Source: a virus. Taken from it: DNA of 20,642 nucleotides. The position numbers and the translations under genes were made by a program. The DNA lies in the IMG/VR virus record IMGVR_UViG_3300008107_000602, positions 1 through 20,642 of that record, one strand, 5' to 3'. Shown here in pieces: positions 13,879 through 19,236 of this stretch. The notes under the pieces were generated by a model, which did not search any database, had not been told where the DNA came from, and saw only the letters and a program-made list of their open reading frames with translations. Every line of letters begins with the position of its first letter. Position 1 is the stretch's first letter.

Positions 13879-14167
13879 AAATGAAGATGGTTCATTCCAA
13901 CTTGATTGGGATGAAAATGATCCCAAGTGGTCTTTTTTAAATGATAAAGATCAAGAATGGATTGAAAACTGGTTTAATAATGCACTAAAAGAAAGATTAG
14001 AAATGTATAAAGACAAATACACTATTCCTGTGGAGGAAGATCCTATCACAGGAGAACAATTTATTACTTTACCAAAGGAATGTATTGAAGCACTGAAAGT
14101 ATCAGAAGGTGATACTGTAGTGTGGATTGATAATTGTGATGGAACATTTACTCTCAAAAAAGCATGA
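13850..14167 (+). CDS. AbrB/MazE-like protein
   Basis: A 105-aa protein. The N-terminal ~60 residues are acidic and aromatic. The C-terminal ~45 residues (ITGEQFITLPKECIEALKVS, then EGDTVVWIDNCDGTFTLKKA) follow the SpoVT/AbrB swapped-hairpin pattern: strand, Pro, helix LPxxxxxxLxVxEGD, strand. Such domains form dimers and often bind DNA as transition regulators or antitoxins. No toxin-like gene is seen beside it, so a DNA-binding regulator is a fair guess. It is one candidate, untested, for the factor behind the shared operators in this window. Confidence 0.6.
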   Translation: MTQDSLKVTENEDGSFQLDWDENDPKWSFLNDKDQEWIENWFNNALKERLEMYKDKYTIPVEEDPITGEQFITLPKECIEALKVSEGDTVVWIDNCDGTFTLKKA

Positions 14168-14325
14168 AACTGAAACCTATTCAAACTTGTGGAACTTCTG
14201 ATGGAGAAGTATATAATCTGAATATTGCATTTAGTGACCAACACGCTATAGCATTAGAAGGACTATCTCACGAAGATATGCTACAATTAAAGTCCTGTAT
14301 TGATTGTATGTTAATTGAGGATTGA
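14164..14325 (+). CDS. Small acidic protein, unknown
   Basis: A 53-aa protein (MKLKPIQTCGTSDGEVYNLN..., C-terminus KSCIDCMLIED) with a CxxC near the end (C47, C50). ATGA overlap with the AbrB-like gene. Function unknown. Confidence 0.5.
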   Translation: MKLKPIQTCGTSDGEVYNLNIAFSDQHAIALEGLSHEDMLQLKSCIDCMLIED

Positions 14326-14327
14326 CT

Positions 14328-14675
14328 ATGAATACTTTTGGTAAAGCAATGCAAGAATGGTGGGATTCTGATGCTTGTAAGGAGTTGCAAAAATCTTTTG
14401 AGCACGAAAAAGAACGTGCAATAGGAAAGTATTTTATGCTTTCCGAAGAGGATAAACTTGATATGGTTAAGGCAATCTGCCATATTATGTGTAAAGCAGA
14501 AAGTGAAGGAACTTCTCATAGAGGACTTCAATCTGCACTTGGAATTTATCCTGCAGGATTCTGGGTGGATCATTTAATGGATGTTCATAATGCTTTGTGG
14601 TCTTATTATCATGATCAGAAGAAAGAACAAGAACTAAAAGATGATCTAGATGCCCTTGATAATATCATTAAGTAG
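14328..14675 (+). CDS. Helical phage protein, unknown
   Basis: A 115-aa protein. ATG 14328 lies 2 bp after the preceding stop and is preferred to an overlapping TTG at 14322. It is almost all helical and charged (FGKAMQEWW, KSFEHEKERAIGKYF, then LKDDLDALDNIIK). No motif recognised. An 84-bp gap without a gene follows; it contains a weak TAGAAT (-10-like) near 14733 and no convincing terminator. Confidence 0.6.
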   Translation: MNTFGKAMQEWWDSDACKELQKSFEHEKERAIGKYFMLSEEDKLDMVKAICHIMCKAESEGTSHRGLQSALGIYPAGFWVDHLMDVHNALWSYYHDQKKEQELKDDLDALDNIIK

Positions 14676-14759
14676 TGTAAAGCAAACCAGAAGATAACCT
14701 TAAGAAACCAGTCATACCCTAGATAGTATGTTAGAATATCAACATAATTCAGGAAGATT

Positions 14760-14942
14760 ATGACACTCCCCAGATCTAGTAAAACAGACCTAACAACTGA
14801 TGAATGGAATGAACTGGTTGCCCTTAAGGATGCCATAAACGCAAATCCAGCATCAGTTCATCCGCAAAAGATGGAATTATTTACTGCAATGTTGGTAAAA
14901 TCTCTTGAAGGAAAAGGTGATGACAAAACTCCAAGTCTTTGA
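14760..14942 (+). CDS. Small protein, unknown
   Basis: A 60-aa protein (MTLPRSSKTDLTTDEWNELV...) with ribosome site aggaag before the ATG. It is helical, with the hydrophobic side FTAMLVKSLEG near the end. The next gene overlaps its last 23 bp. Function unknown. Confidence 0.55.
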   Translation: MTLPRSSKTDLTTDEWNELVALKDAINANPASVHPQKMELFTAMLVKSLEGKGDDKTPSL

Positions 14943-15084
14943 AGAAAAAATGTTTGTTTCATACAAAGATATGAATGGGCAAGTGATGCATGTGGGTGAA
15001 AAATACCTAACATTCACGCCATTTAATAGTAAAGCAATTTTAGTGATTTATAAAGGTGACTGGGGTAGTGTGACACTTCTTTAA
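14920..15084 (+). CDS. Small protein, unknown
   Basis: A 54-aa protein (MTKLQVFEEKMFVSYKDMNG, C-terminus IYKGDWGSVTLL), mostly beta-strand pattern. Ribosome site gaaggaaaagg lies close before the ATG. Its last 14 bp lie inside the operator dyad of module 3, so regulatory and coding sequence are shared here. Confidence 0.5.
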   Translation: MTKLQVFEEKMFVSYKDMNGQVMHVGEKYLTFTPFNSKAILVIYKGDWGSVTLL

Positions 15085-15138
15085 CTGTCCACACCCTATT
15101 GACTTTTCCCTCTAGACCTGCTATTATTACAAAGTAAT
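15071..15138 (+). promoter_or_regulatory. Operator-promoter module, copy 3 (KTSC-like gene and tRNA region)
   Basis: The dyad TGACACTTCTTTAACTGTCC (15071-15090) is followed by TTGACT (15099-15104), a 17-bp spacer and extended -10 TGC-TATTAT (hexamer 15122-15127). GTCC to hexamer is 35 bp. The palindrome ATTAC-AAA-GTAAT is at 15126-15138. This is the only copy with a good -35 and it lacks the spacer hairpin. The ATG follows the -10 by 30 bp. Confidence 0.7.
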
Positions 15139-15151
15139 CAATCAAAGGTAA

Positions 15152-15382
15152 ATGACTGTTACTGCTACTCTTTCTGTTGACTCTTCTGCTATTTCTCAAG
15201 TTTCTTTTGACTATGATGAAATGCAAGTTGGTGTGACTTATCACAGCAATCCTGATAAGTCTTATGTCTTTGCCTGCAAAGATCCTATTAGTGTAGAAGA
15301 GCAAATTCGTACTGCTGAAAGTGTTGGCAAATTGATTGCCAAACTCAAGAGGAATGAGATTCTTGTTCCTATTGATGCTTGA
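15152..15382 (+). CDS. KTSC-like small protein
   Basis: A 76-aa protein. After a Thr/Ser-rich start, SSAISQVSFDYDEMQVGVTY and the later EQIRTAESVGKLIAKLKRNE follow, loosely, the layout of the KTSC domain (a strand with a Tyr/Asp, then a helix with Ser-x-Gly-Lys). The usual C-terminal KTSC motif is changed. KTSC proteins have been linked to RNA-related roles, but none is well proved. The gene has its own regulated promoter (module 3) and leads into the tRNA cluster. Confidence 0.6.
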   Translation: MTVTATLSVDSSAISQVSFDYDEMQVGVTYHSNPDKSYVFACKDPISVEEQIRTAESVGKLIAKLKRNEILVPIDA

Positions 15383-15390
15383 TATATAAT
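15363..15390 (+). promoter_or_regulatory. Possible promoter for the tRNA cluster
   Basis: TTGTTC (15363-15368), 16 bp, TATAAT (15385-15390). It overlaps the end of the KTSC-like gene and would start RNA about 55 bp before tRNA-Ser. The -10 is perfect and the -35 fair. Confidence 0.4.
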
Positions 15391-15451
15391 AAGATAGAGG
15401 TTAAGTCCCTGTTATATCCTTATGAGGTATATCACACTTAATCCATCAAAT

Positions 15452-15539
15452 GGAAAGGTGGTCGAGTGGTTGAAGGCTCTAGTCTTGAAAACTAGCGATG
15501 TGAAAGCATCCGTGGGTTCGAATCCCACCCTTTCCGCCA
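15452..15539 (+). tRNA. tRNA-Ser (TGA), CCA encoded
   Basis: A class II tRNA: acceptor ggaaagg/cctttcc, anticodon arm ctagt-cttgaaa-actag with anticodon TGA, a long variable arm (gatg...catc), T-arm gtggg-ttcgaat-cccac, then discriminator G and genomic CCA at 15537-15539. It directly abuts tRNA-Val. Confidence 0.95.
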
Positions 15540-15614
15540 GGGAGATTAACTCAGTGGTAGAGTAACTGCTTTACACGCAGTGAGTCACTGGTTCGAATCC
15601 AGTATTTCCCACCA
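15540..15614 (+). tRNA. tRNA-Val (TAC), CCA encoded
   Basis: Acceptor gggagat/atttccc, anticodon arm actgc-tttacac-gcagt with anticodon TAC, T-arm actgg-ttcgaat-ccagt, discriminator A and CCA at 15612-15614. Zero spacing to both neighbours implies processing from one precursor. Confidence 0.95.
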
Positions 15615-15688
15615 CGGAATGTAGCTCAGTTTGGTAGAGCACTCGCTTTGGGAGCGAGATGTCGCAGGTTCGAATCCTGTCATTCCGA
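15615..15688 (+). tRNA. tRNA-Pro (TGG)
   Basis: Acceptor cggaatg/cattccg, D-stem gctc/gagc, anticodon arm ctcgc-tttggga-gcgag with anticodon TGG and T-arm gcagg-ttcgaat-cctgt. No CCA is encoded, unlike the two tRNAs before it. Confidence 0.95.
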
Positions 15689-15708
15689 TTGGAGAATAAA
15701 TACTCCAA
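15689..15708 (+). terminator. Stem-loop after tRNA-Pro
   Basis: ttggag (15689-15694) pairs with ctccaa (15703-15708) over an 8-nt loop. It has no T-run, so it may be a processing or weak termination signal at the end of the Ser-Val-Pro transcript. Confidence 0.35.
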
Positions 15709-15723
15709 ATTATCATTCTTATT

Positions 15724-15897
15724 ATGTCACTTATTTCACAAAAAGATAGAGAAATTGCTATCTCTGCTTTAGAAAACTATATCATGAAGTTGAGGTCTGA
15801 ATCTCAATTTGATGACTCTAAAGTTTCAGAGGCAAATGCACTTCTTAACTGGATTAAAATAGAATATCAAAAAAATGATAATAAATCTTTGGTATAA
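15724..15897 (+). CDS. Small helical protein, unknown
   Basis: A 57-aa protein (MSLISQKDREIAISALENYI...) that is helical and charged. It sits between tRNA-Pro and tRNA-Asn. The ggtataatgc sequence at its stop codon includes a perfect TATAAT (15893-15898). Function unknown. Confidence 0.5.
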   Translation: MSLISQKDREIAISALENYIMKLRSESQFDDSKVSEANALLNWIKIEYQKNDNKSLV

Positions 15898-15904
15898 TGC
15901 AGAT

Positions 15905-16033
15905 ATGAAGCAGTGGCGTTGGACACTGACTGATCGTAATCTTAATATGGAAGCAGGTCAGCAATCAGAACTGCGTGATGCTTTGAATGATGTAGCAAAC
16001 ACTGTAGAGTATTTGATTAACAAAGAAACTTAA
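15905..16033 (+). CDS. Small protein, unknown
   Basis: A 42-aa protein (MKQWRWTLTDRNLNMEAGQQ..., C-terminus TVEYLINKET). No ribosome site is seen. The ATG lies 7 bp after TATAAT, so a leaderless message is possible; otherwise it depends on coupling to the gene before. It ends 5 bp before tRNA-Asn. Confidence 0.45.
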   Translation: MKQWRWTLTDRNLNMEAGQQSELRDALNDVANTVEYLINKET

Positions 16034-16038
16034 TTTAT

Positions 16039-16110
16039 TCCGAGTAACCCACAAGGTGTGGGAGCAAACTGTTAATTTGTCATAGGTCAGTTCGATTCTG
16101 ACACTCGGAG
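16039..16110 (+). tRNA. tRNA-Asn (GTT)
   Basis: Acceptor tccgagt/actcgga, D-stem ccca/tggg, anticodon arm gcaaa-ctgttaa-tttgt with anticodon GTT and T-arm gtcag-ttcgatt-ctgac. No CCA encoded. Confidence 0.95.
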
Positions 16111-16113
16111 TTA

Positions 16114-16134
16114 GATGTATTAAATACATCTTTT
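16114..16134 (+). terminator. Short hairpin between tRNA-Asn and tRNA-Ala
   Basis: gatgtat (16114-16120) and atacatc (16124-16130) form a 7-bp stem with a 3-nt loop, then TTTT. It is AT-rich and a weak terminator at best; it may guide cutting between the tRNAs. Confidence 0.35.
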
Positions 16135-16136
16135 AT

Positions 16137-16208
16137 GGGGAGTTCGTATAACGGTTATTACTCTGGATTTGCATTCCAGCAATAAGGATTCGATTTCCTT
16201 ACTCTCCA
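16137..16208 (+). tRNA. tRNA-Ala (TGC)
   Basis: Acceptor ggggagt/actctcc (one G-T pair), a small D-stem gta/tac, anticodon arm ctgga-tttgcat-tccag with anticodon TGC at 16170-16172, and T-arm aagga-ttcgatt-tcctt. No CCA encoded. The anticodon loop has exactly seven bases only in this register, so Ala is read rather than Cys (GCA). Confidence 0.85.
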
Positions 16209-16223
16209 CTATAAAGTAAAAAT

Positions 16224-16709
16224 ATGAAACACAAACATCATATCTTGCCACAATATAGAGGTGGTGAAAATATAAAAGAAAATATAATTGAAATTAGTGT
16301 GACTCAACATGCTATGTTTCATTATTGTAATTGGTGTTTGTGGAAAGATGATAGGGATAGATTGGCATGGAAGGGGTTGGTGGGTGAAATTGGTAAAGAA
16401 GAAATAATAAGAGAGTTGAGAAGTATAGGAGGAAAGAAAGCAAATAGACCACATATTCATACAGAAAAACATAAAAAACTTTTATTGGAGGTTGGTAAGA
16501 AAGCACATCATCTTGCAGTAGAATCAGCTAGAAAACCAGAATCTAATGAAAAGAGAAAAAGAACACTTGCACAAATAAAACATCAACAAGGAAGTAAAAA
16601 CTCACAATATGGTAAAATGTGGATTACTGATGGAACAAAAGAAGGTTCTTATAGAATTGATAAATGTGATTTAATTCCTGATGGATATAGAAAGGGAAGA
16701 GTTTGTTAG
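16224..16709 (+). CDS. Homing-type HNH endonuclease
   Basis: A 161-aa protein. N-terminal HNH-like core: HKHHILPQYRGG, then NIIEIS and QHAMFHYC, the H..H/N/H pattern of free-standing phage homing nucleases. A basic middle follows (KKANRPHIHTEKHKKLL), then NSQYGKMWITDG and IPDGYRKGR at the C-terminus, a DNA-binding tail widely found at the end of phage homing enzymes. It begins 15 bp after tRNA-Ala and ends just before promoter module 4, a classic free-standing homing-gene position in an intergenic space. Its base composition looks more A-rich than its neighbours, which would fit separate acquisition. Confidence 0.75.
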   Translation: MKHKHHILPQYRGGENIKENIIEISVTQHAMFHYCNWCLWKDDRDRLAWKGLVGEIGKEEIIRELRSIGGKKANRPHIHTEKHKKLLLEVGKKAHHLAVESARKPESNEKRKRTLAQIKHQQGSKNSQYGKMWITDGTKEGSYRIDKCDLIPDGYRKGRVC

Positions 16710-16712
16710 GTG

Positions 16713-16780
16713 TGCCACTTCTCAAAGTGTCCACAAAAACACCCAAAAGCACCCAATTTGTGCTATAATTACTTTGTAAT
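16713..16780 (+). promoter_or_regulatory. Operator-promoter module, copy 4
   Basis: The dyad TGCCACTTCTCAAAGTGTCC (16713-16732; inner arms CACTT/AAGTG) sits 35 bp (GTCC G to hexamer) from extended -10 TGC-TATAAT (16764-16769). The palindrome ATTAC-TTT-GTAAT is at 16768-16780. No -35 is visible. It begins 4 bp after the HNH stop. The ATG at 16792 follows the -10 by 28 bp. Confidence 0.7.
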
Positions 16781-16791
16781 TGAGTGAGTTC

Positions 16792-16935
16792 ATGAGCACT
16801 GCATTTCTTGATGACATTCAAATTGATGAGTTTGATTGTGTCATTCCTAATGAAGCAATGTTTGATCTTTTTGAAGATAATTGGGAATCTATAGTAGAAA
16901 GTAATGTGGAAGATTGGAGTATGATTGTAGAATGA
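16792..16935 (+). CDS. Small acidic protein, unknown
   Basis: A 47-aa, strongly acidic protein (MSTAFLDDIQIDEFDCVIPN..., C-terminus SNVEDWSMIVE). It begins with MST and is acidic like the 44-aa protein at 10107. First gene of the module-4 operon; ATGA overlap with the next gene. Function unknown. Confidence 0.55.
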   Translation: MSTAFLDDIQIDEFDCVIPNEAMFDLFEDNWESIVESNVEDWSMIVE

Positions 16936-17204
16936 AACTCTTTGATACTATCCATTATAATGACTATGGGCACGAGTGGTATTTCCAACTGTTCTCCCAT
17001 TATCCTCACTTTGGACTATTGGATGTTGTAGTTCAGTGGGACGAATATCCTGCCACAGAAATCTTCCCGATGTTGTTGATTAGCTTTGGTAGCAGGTCTT
17101 TGTGTGGATTTACATTTCGTTGGAAGTGGTTTGAGATAAAATGTGATATGATTACTGCATCACCCAGAAACCTTGAACGATACAGACGAGATTATGACAA
17201 TTAG
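16932..17204 (+). CDS. Phage protein of unknown function
   Basis: A 90-aa protein, start MKLFDTIHYNDYGHEWYFQL. ATG 16932 (ATGA overlap) is preferred to an in-frame TTG at 16914. It is rich in Trp, Phe and Tyr, with strand-like stretches (GLLDVVVQWDEYP, LCGFTFRWKWFEIKCDMI) and a basic end (NLERYRRDYDN), and looks like a small compact fold. Function unknown. Confidence 0.6.
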   Translation: MKLFDTIHYNDYGHEWYFQLFSHYPHFGLLDVVVQWDEYPATEIFPMLLISFGSRSLCGFTFRWKWFEIKCDMITASPRNLERYRRDYDN

Positions 17205-17376
17205 AGCACAAGAAGTTATGAAGGCATACGAAGCAGAAGATACTTACAACTTCCCAAAAGATGGAGTTGTTGCTGCTCTCCGTTATGTTGCTGACCGACT
17301 TTATACTGACTGGGGAGAACTTCAACACCCAGCATCCGTCATCCATGATATTGCTAATGAAGTGGAGGAACTATGA
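17194..17376 (+). CDS. Small protein, unknown
   Basis: A 60-aa protein (MTIRAQEVMKAYEAEDTYNF...). ATG 17194 is used rather than a TTG at 17173. It is helical, with FPKDGVVAALRYVADRLY in the middle. It overlaps the gene before by 11 bp and the gene after by ATGA. Function unknown. Confidence 0.55.
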   Translation: MTIRAQEVMKAYEAEDTYNFPKDGVVAALRYVADRLYTDWGELQHPASVIHDIANEVEEL

Positions 17377-17570
17377 CTGTTGAGAAAGTAAAGTTTGTAA
17401 CTGTCACCCGTGTGATTGACCCAAAATCTGGCATTCACTATTTGGATTCCGTGGATTCTGAAGGTTTCCATTGGATGGCACAAATGGTTCATAATATCAA
17501 TAGTGATGAACCATATTTATTGTACAAAAAAGTGTGGTATAAAGACCCCCAAATGCCGTATGATATTTGA
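17373..17570 (+). CDS. Small protein, unknown
   Basis: A 65-aa protein with beta-strand-like segments (VKFVTVTRVIDPKSGIHYLD, YLLYKKVWYKDPQ). Last gene of the module-4 operon; its stop lies directly before operator 5. Function unknown. Confidence 0.55.
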   Translation: MTVEKVKFVTVTRVIDPKSGIHYLDSVDSEGFHWMAQMVHNINSDEPYLLYKKVWYKDPQMPYDI

Positions 17571-17627
17571 GGACACTTGAAGTACTGGCACAGGGAGACC
17601 CCACAAGGTCTCCTATTGGTCTATAAT
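17571..17627 (+). promoter_or_regulatory. Operator-promoter module, copy 5
   Basis: GGACACTTGAAGTACTGGCA (17571-17590) matches the left dyad arm well and the right arm weakly. TATAAT is at 17622-17627, 35 bp from the position equivalent to the GTCC G. The spacer holds the stem ggagacc/ggtctcc (17594-17600 with 17607-17613, loop ccacaa). It has neither the extended -10 TG nor the ATTAC palindrome. ATG 17650 follows the -10 by 28 bp. Confidence 0.6.
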
Positions 17628-17649
17628 AACCTCATAAGCAACCAAACCG

Positions 17650-17859
17650 ATGACTAACTCAATCACTCCCAAAGTAGCATACATTCCTCTGGAATATCAT
17701 ATGTCTGTTGAAGATTTCTTGGAGTGCTGGAAGGATATGGAAATGGAAGATGAACCCACACAAGAAGATTATGATGCTTTTGTTCTTGATAGGGGTAAAT
17801 CGTATTTTTATGATATGAGAGGAGAACTTGAACTTTACATTCGTTTGGAGGATGCCTGA
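17650..17859 (+). CDS. Small acidic protein, unknown
   Basis: A 69-aa protein (MTNSITPKVAYIPLEYHMSV...), acidic, with SVEDFLECWKDMEMEDEPTQ in the middle. First gene of the module-5 operon. TGATG junction with the next gene. Function unknown. Confidence 0.55.
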   Translation: MTNSITPKVAYIPLEYHMSVEDFLECWKDMEMEDEPTQEDYDAFVLDRGKSYFYDMRGELELYIRLEDA

Positions 17860-18062
17860 TGACTAACAAAAAAGAAGTAGCACAAAAAGTTCTGGATGCT
17901 TGGGGAAATGCTCCATTCCAAATTCACGACCTTACTGATGTTCTCCGTGAGTTAGTATTTGAACTTCAATACTATCAGTTTTGTAGAGAGGAAGGTGTGG
18001 AAGATATGGTGCTTGATGCTCGTGATATTCTTGATGTATGTGATGAGTTGGAGAACTTGTGA
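17859..18062 (+). CDS. Small helical protein, unknown
   Basis: A 67-aa protein (MTNKKEVAQKVLDAWGNAPF...). Mostly helical and acidic; LTDVLRELVFELQYYQFC and ARDILDVCDELENL look like amphipathic helices. TGATG junctions on both sides. Function unknown. Confidence 0.55.
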   Translation: MTNKKEVAQKVLDAWGNAPFQIHDLTDVLRELVFELQYYQFCREEGVEDMVLDARDILDVCDELENL

Positions 18063-18423
18063 TGAAAAACTATCGTATCAAAAAAGTCACAGACGGACAC
18101 TCAACCAGATACTACCCACAACACAAAAGATATGGATTGTTCTGGTATAATCTATTTGTAGATGAATATAGGGATGGTGATTATTCTACATTTGAAGAAG
18201 CACAGTGGCACCTTTGTAACTATTTGAGGAAACCTGTTGTAAGCACTATAAGAGAGATTGGAATGCTCGTATTACTGGATATGGAGACACATTTGACTTA
18301 TGCCTCAATCCTCTTGTGACTGAAAATGTCGTGACTGGAAAAAATAATGGTCGTTATTGTGATAGTATGAGAAAGTATCACGAATGTGGAATGGAAGGAA
18401 AACTCTGGGAGGCACGGAAATGA
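18062..18423 (+). pseudogene. Probably frameshifted small gene (about 119 aa if repaired)
   Basis: From ATG 18062 (TGATG junction) the frame reads MKNYRIKKVTDGHSTRYYPQ ... HLCNYLRKPVV and then drifts into a non-protein-like tail that stops at 18319. From about 18241, a different frame reads KHYKRDWNARITGYGDTFDL and continues to a stop at 18421-18423. That stop overlaps the next gene's ATG as ATGA, just like the other junctions in this operon. The second frame has no good start of its own and is closed upstream by a TAA at 18218-18220. One added base near 18241 (an A in gtaag) would join the two into one protein. I see no slippery heptamer, so a 1-bp deletion or a sequencing error is likelier than programmed frameshifting. 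Function unknown. Confidence 0.6.
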
Positions 18424-18608
18424 CTAAACAAGAACTCAAAGAACTTATCACACCAGAGTTTCTTTCCACACTGCATAGTGCTGTAGAATGTTGTAATTGG
18501 GATACTGATATGGTTGTGACGATGCAATTTTGTGATTGGTGCTATAGGGTAGCAGGACAACCAGTACCAGAGTATAATATGAGTTTTGAGATGGAGGATG
18601 AGGAATGA
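18420..18608 (+). CDS. Small acidic protein, unknown
   Basis: A 62-aa protein (MTKQELKELITPEFLSTLHS...). ATG 18420 is used; the longer frame from 18384 would lie inside the gene before. It has three Cys (ECCNWD, FCDWCYR gives CDWC) and an acidic end, FEMEDEE. It overlaps the zinc-ribbon gene by ATGA. Function unknown. Confidence 0.55.
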   Translation: MTKQELKELITPEFLSTLHSAVECCNWDTDMVVTMQFCDWCYRVAGQPVPEYNMSFEMEDEE

Positions 18609-18715
18609 ATAACCATCCATCACACTGCTGTCCCAAATGTGGAGAACAAATCGGTTGGTTGGGACGATTTTTTAACTTCTTTATTCAAAATTATCATAGG
18701 TGTGAAAATGAATGA
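18605..18715 (+). CDS. Mini zinc-ribbon-like protein
   Basis: A 36-aa protein starting MNNHPSHCCPKCGEQIGWLG. The CPKCG knuckle (C9, C12) with H31 and C33 near the end could bind one zinc. ATGA overlap with the gene before and an 8-bp overlap with the gene after support it being real despite its size. It may bind nucleic acid or a protein; role unknown. Confidence 0.5.
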   Translation: MNNHPSHCCPKCGEQIGWLGRFFNFFIQNYHRCENE

Positions 18716-18884
18716 ACCATCAGACACAGAAATCCTTGAGTTTCTACTCAATCAGTTCAAATCACAATCTCTCAAAATGAATGGTGAGAGTGAATGGGTG
18801 TTTATTAATAGTGGATTTCCTATGAATAGAGCAAAAGGTAAAAGTGCCCGTGATGCTGTGATTACTGCTATGGAGGCAAAATGA
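18708..18884 (+). CDS. Small protein, unknown
   Basis: A 58-aa protein, start MNEPSDTEILEFLLNQFKSQ. An upstream in-frame GTG at 18639 is rejected because it lies inside the mini zinc-ribbon gene. A helix comes first, then WVFINSGFPMNRAKGKSARD. ATGA overlap with the next gene. Function unknown. Confidence 0.55.
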   Translation: MNEPSDTEILEFLLNQFKSQSLKMNGESEWVFINSGFPMNRAKGKSARDAVITAMEAK

Positions 18885-19054
18885 CTGACGAACAACTAAC
18901 TTGGGATGGGATTTATCGTTCTCTTGTAGAAAATGAAAATAGTGGATTGTCTTATAATGTAGGTGTTGTAAATTATCGTAATCTCACCGAACACTTGGAC
19001 GAACTCTACACTAAAATTGCTGAACTTGAAGCACGACTGGAAAAACTGGAATGA
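18881..19054 (+). CDS. Small protein with C-terminal coiled coil
   Basis: A 57-aa protein (MTDEQLTWDGIYRSLVENEN...). The last 22 residues, HLDELYTKIAELEARLEKLE, have a clear Leu/Ile heptad pattern. ATGA overlaps on both sides. Function unknown. Confidence 0.55.
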   Translation: MTDEQLTWDGIYRSLVENENSGLSYNVGVVNYRNLTEHLDELYTKIAELEARLEKLE

Positions 19055-19236
19055 GATACTACGAAACCAGAACTTACGAGCACCAGTGTGATTTTGATGC
19101 TAAAAACAGAGCAGAAAAAGCATCACAAGATTACTACAAAAAGTGGATAAATCTTCGTAAAGAAGTAAGAGAACTGGTAAAAACTCAAAACATTTCTATT
19201 ACACCTGAATTTGCTAAACTGATTGGATTGAAATGA
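19051..19236 (+). CDS. Small basic protein, unknown
   Basis: A 61-aa protein (MRYYETRTYEHQCDFDAKNR...). Charged and helical, probably a helical hairpin. ATGA overlaps on both sides. Function unknown. Confidence 0.55.
   Translation: MRYYETRTYEHQCDFDAKNRAEKASQDYYKKWINLRKEVRELVKTQNISITPEFAKLIGLK

Noticed and set aside
12192-16709. A group I intron associated with either HNH gene
   Set aside because: No split gene or tRNA was found around either nuclease, and no intron core was recognisable by eye.
18200-18260. Programmed -1 ribosomal frameshift in the gene at 18062
   Set aside because: No slippery heptamer or downstream pseudoknot is apparent; a 1-bp deletion or sequencing error is simpler.
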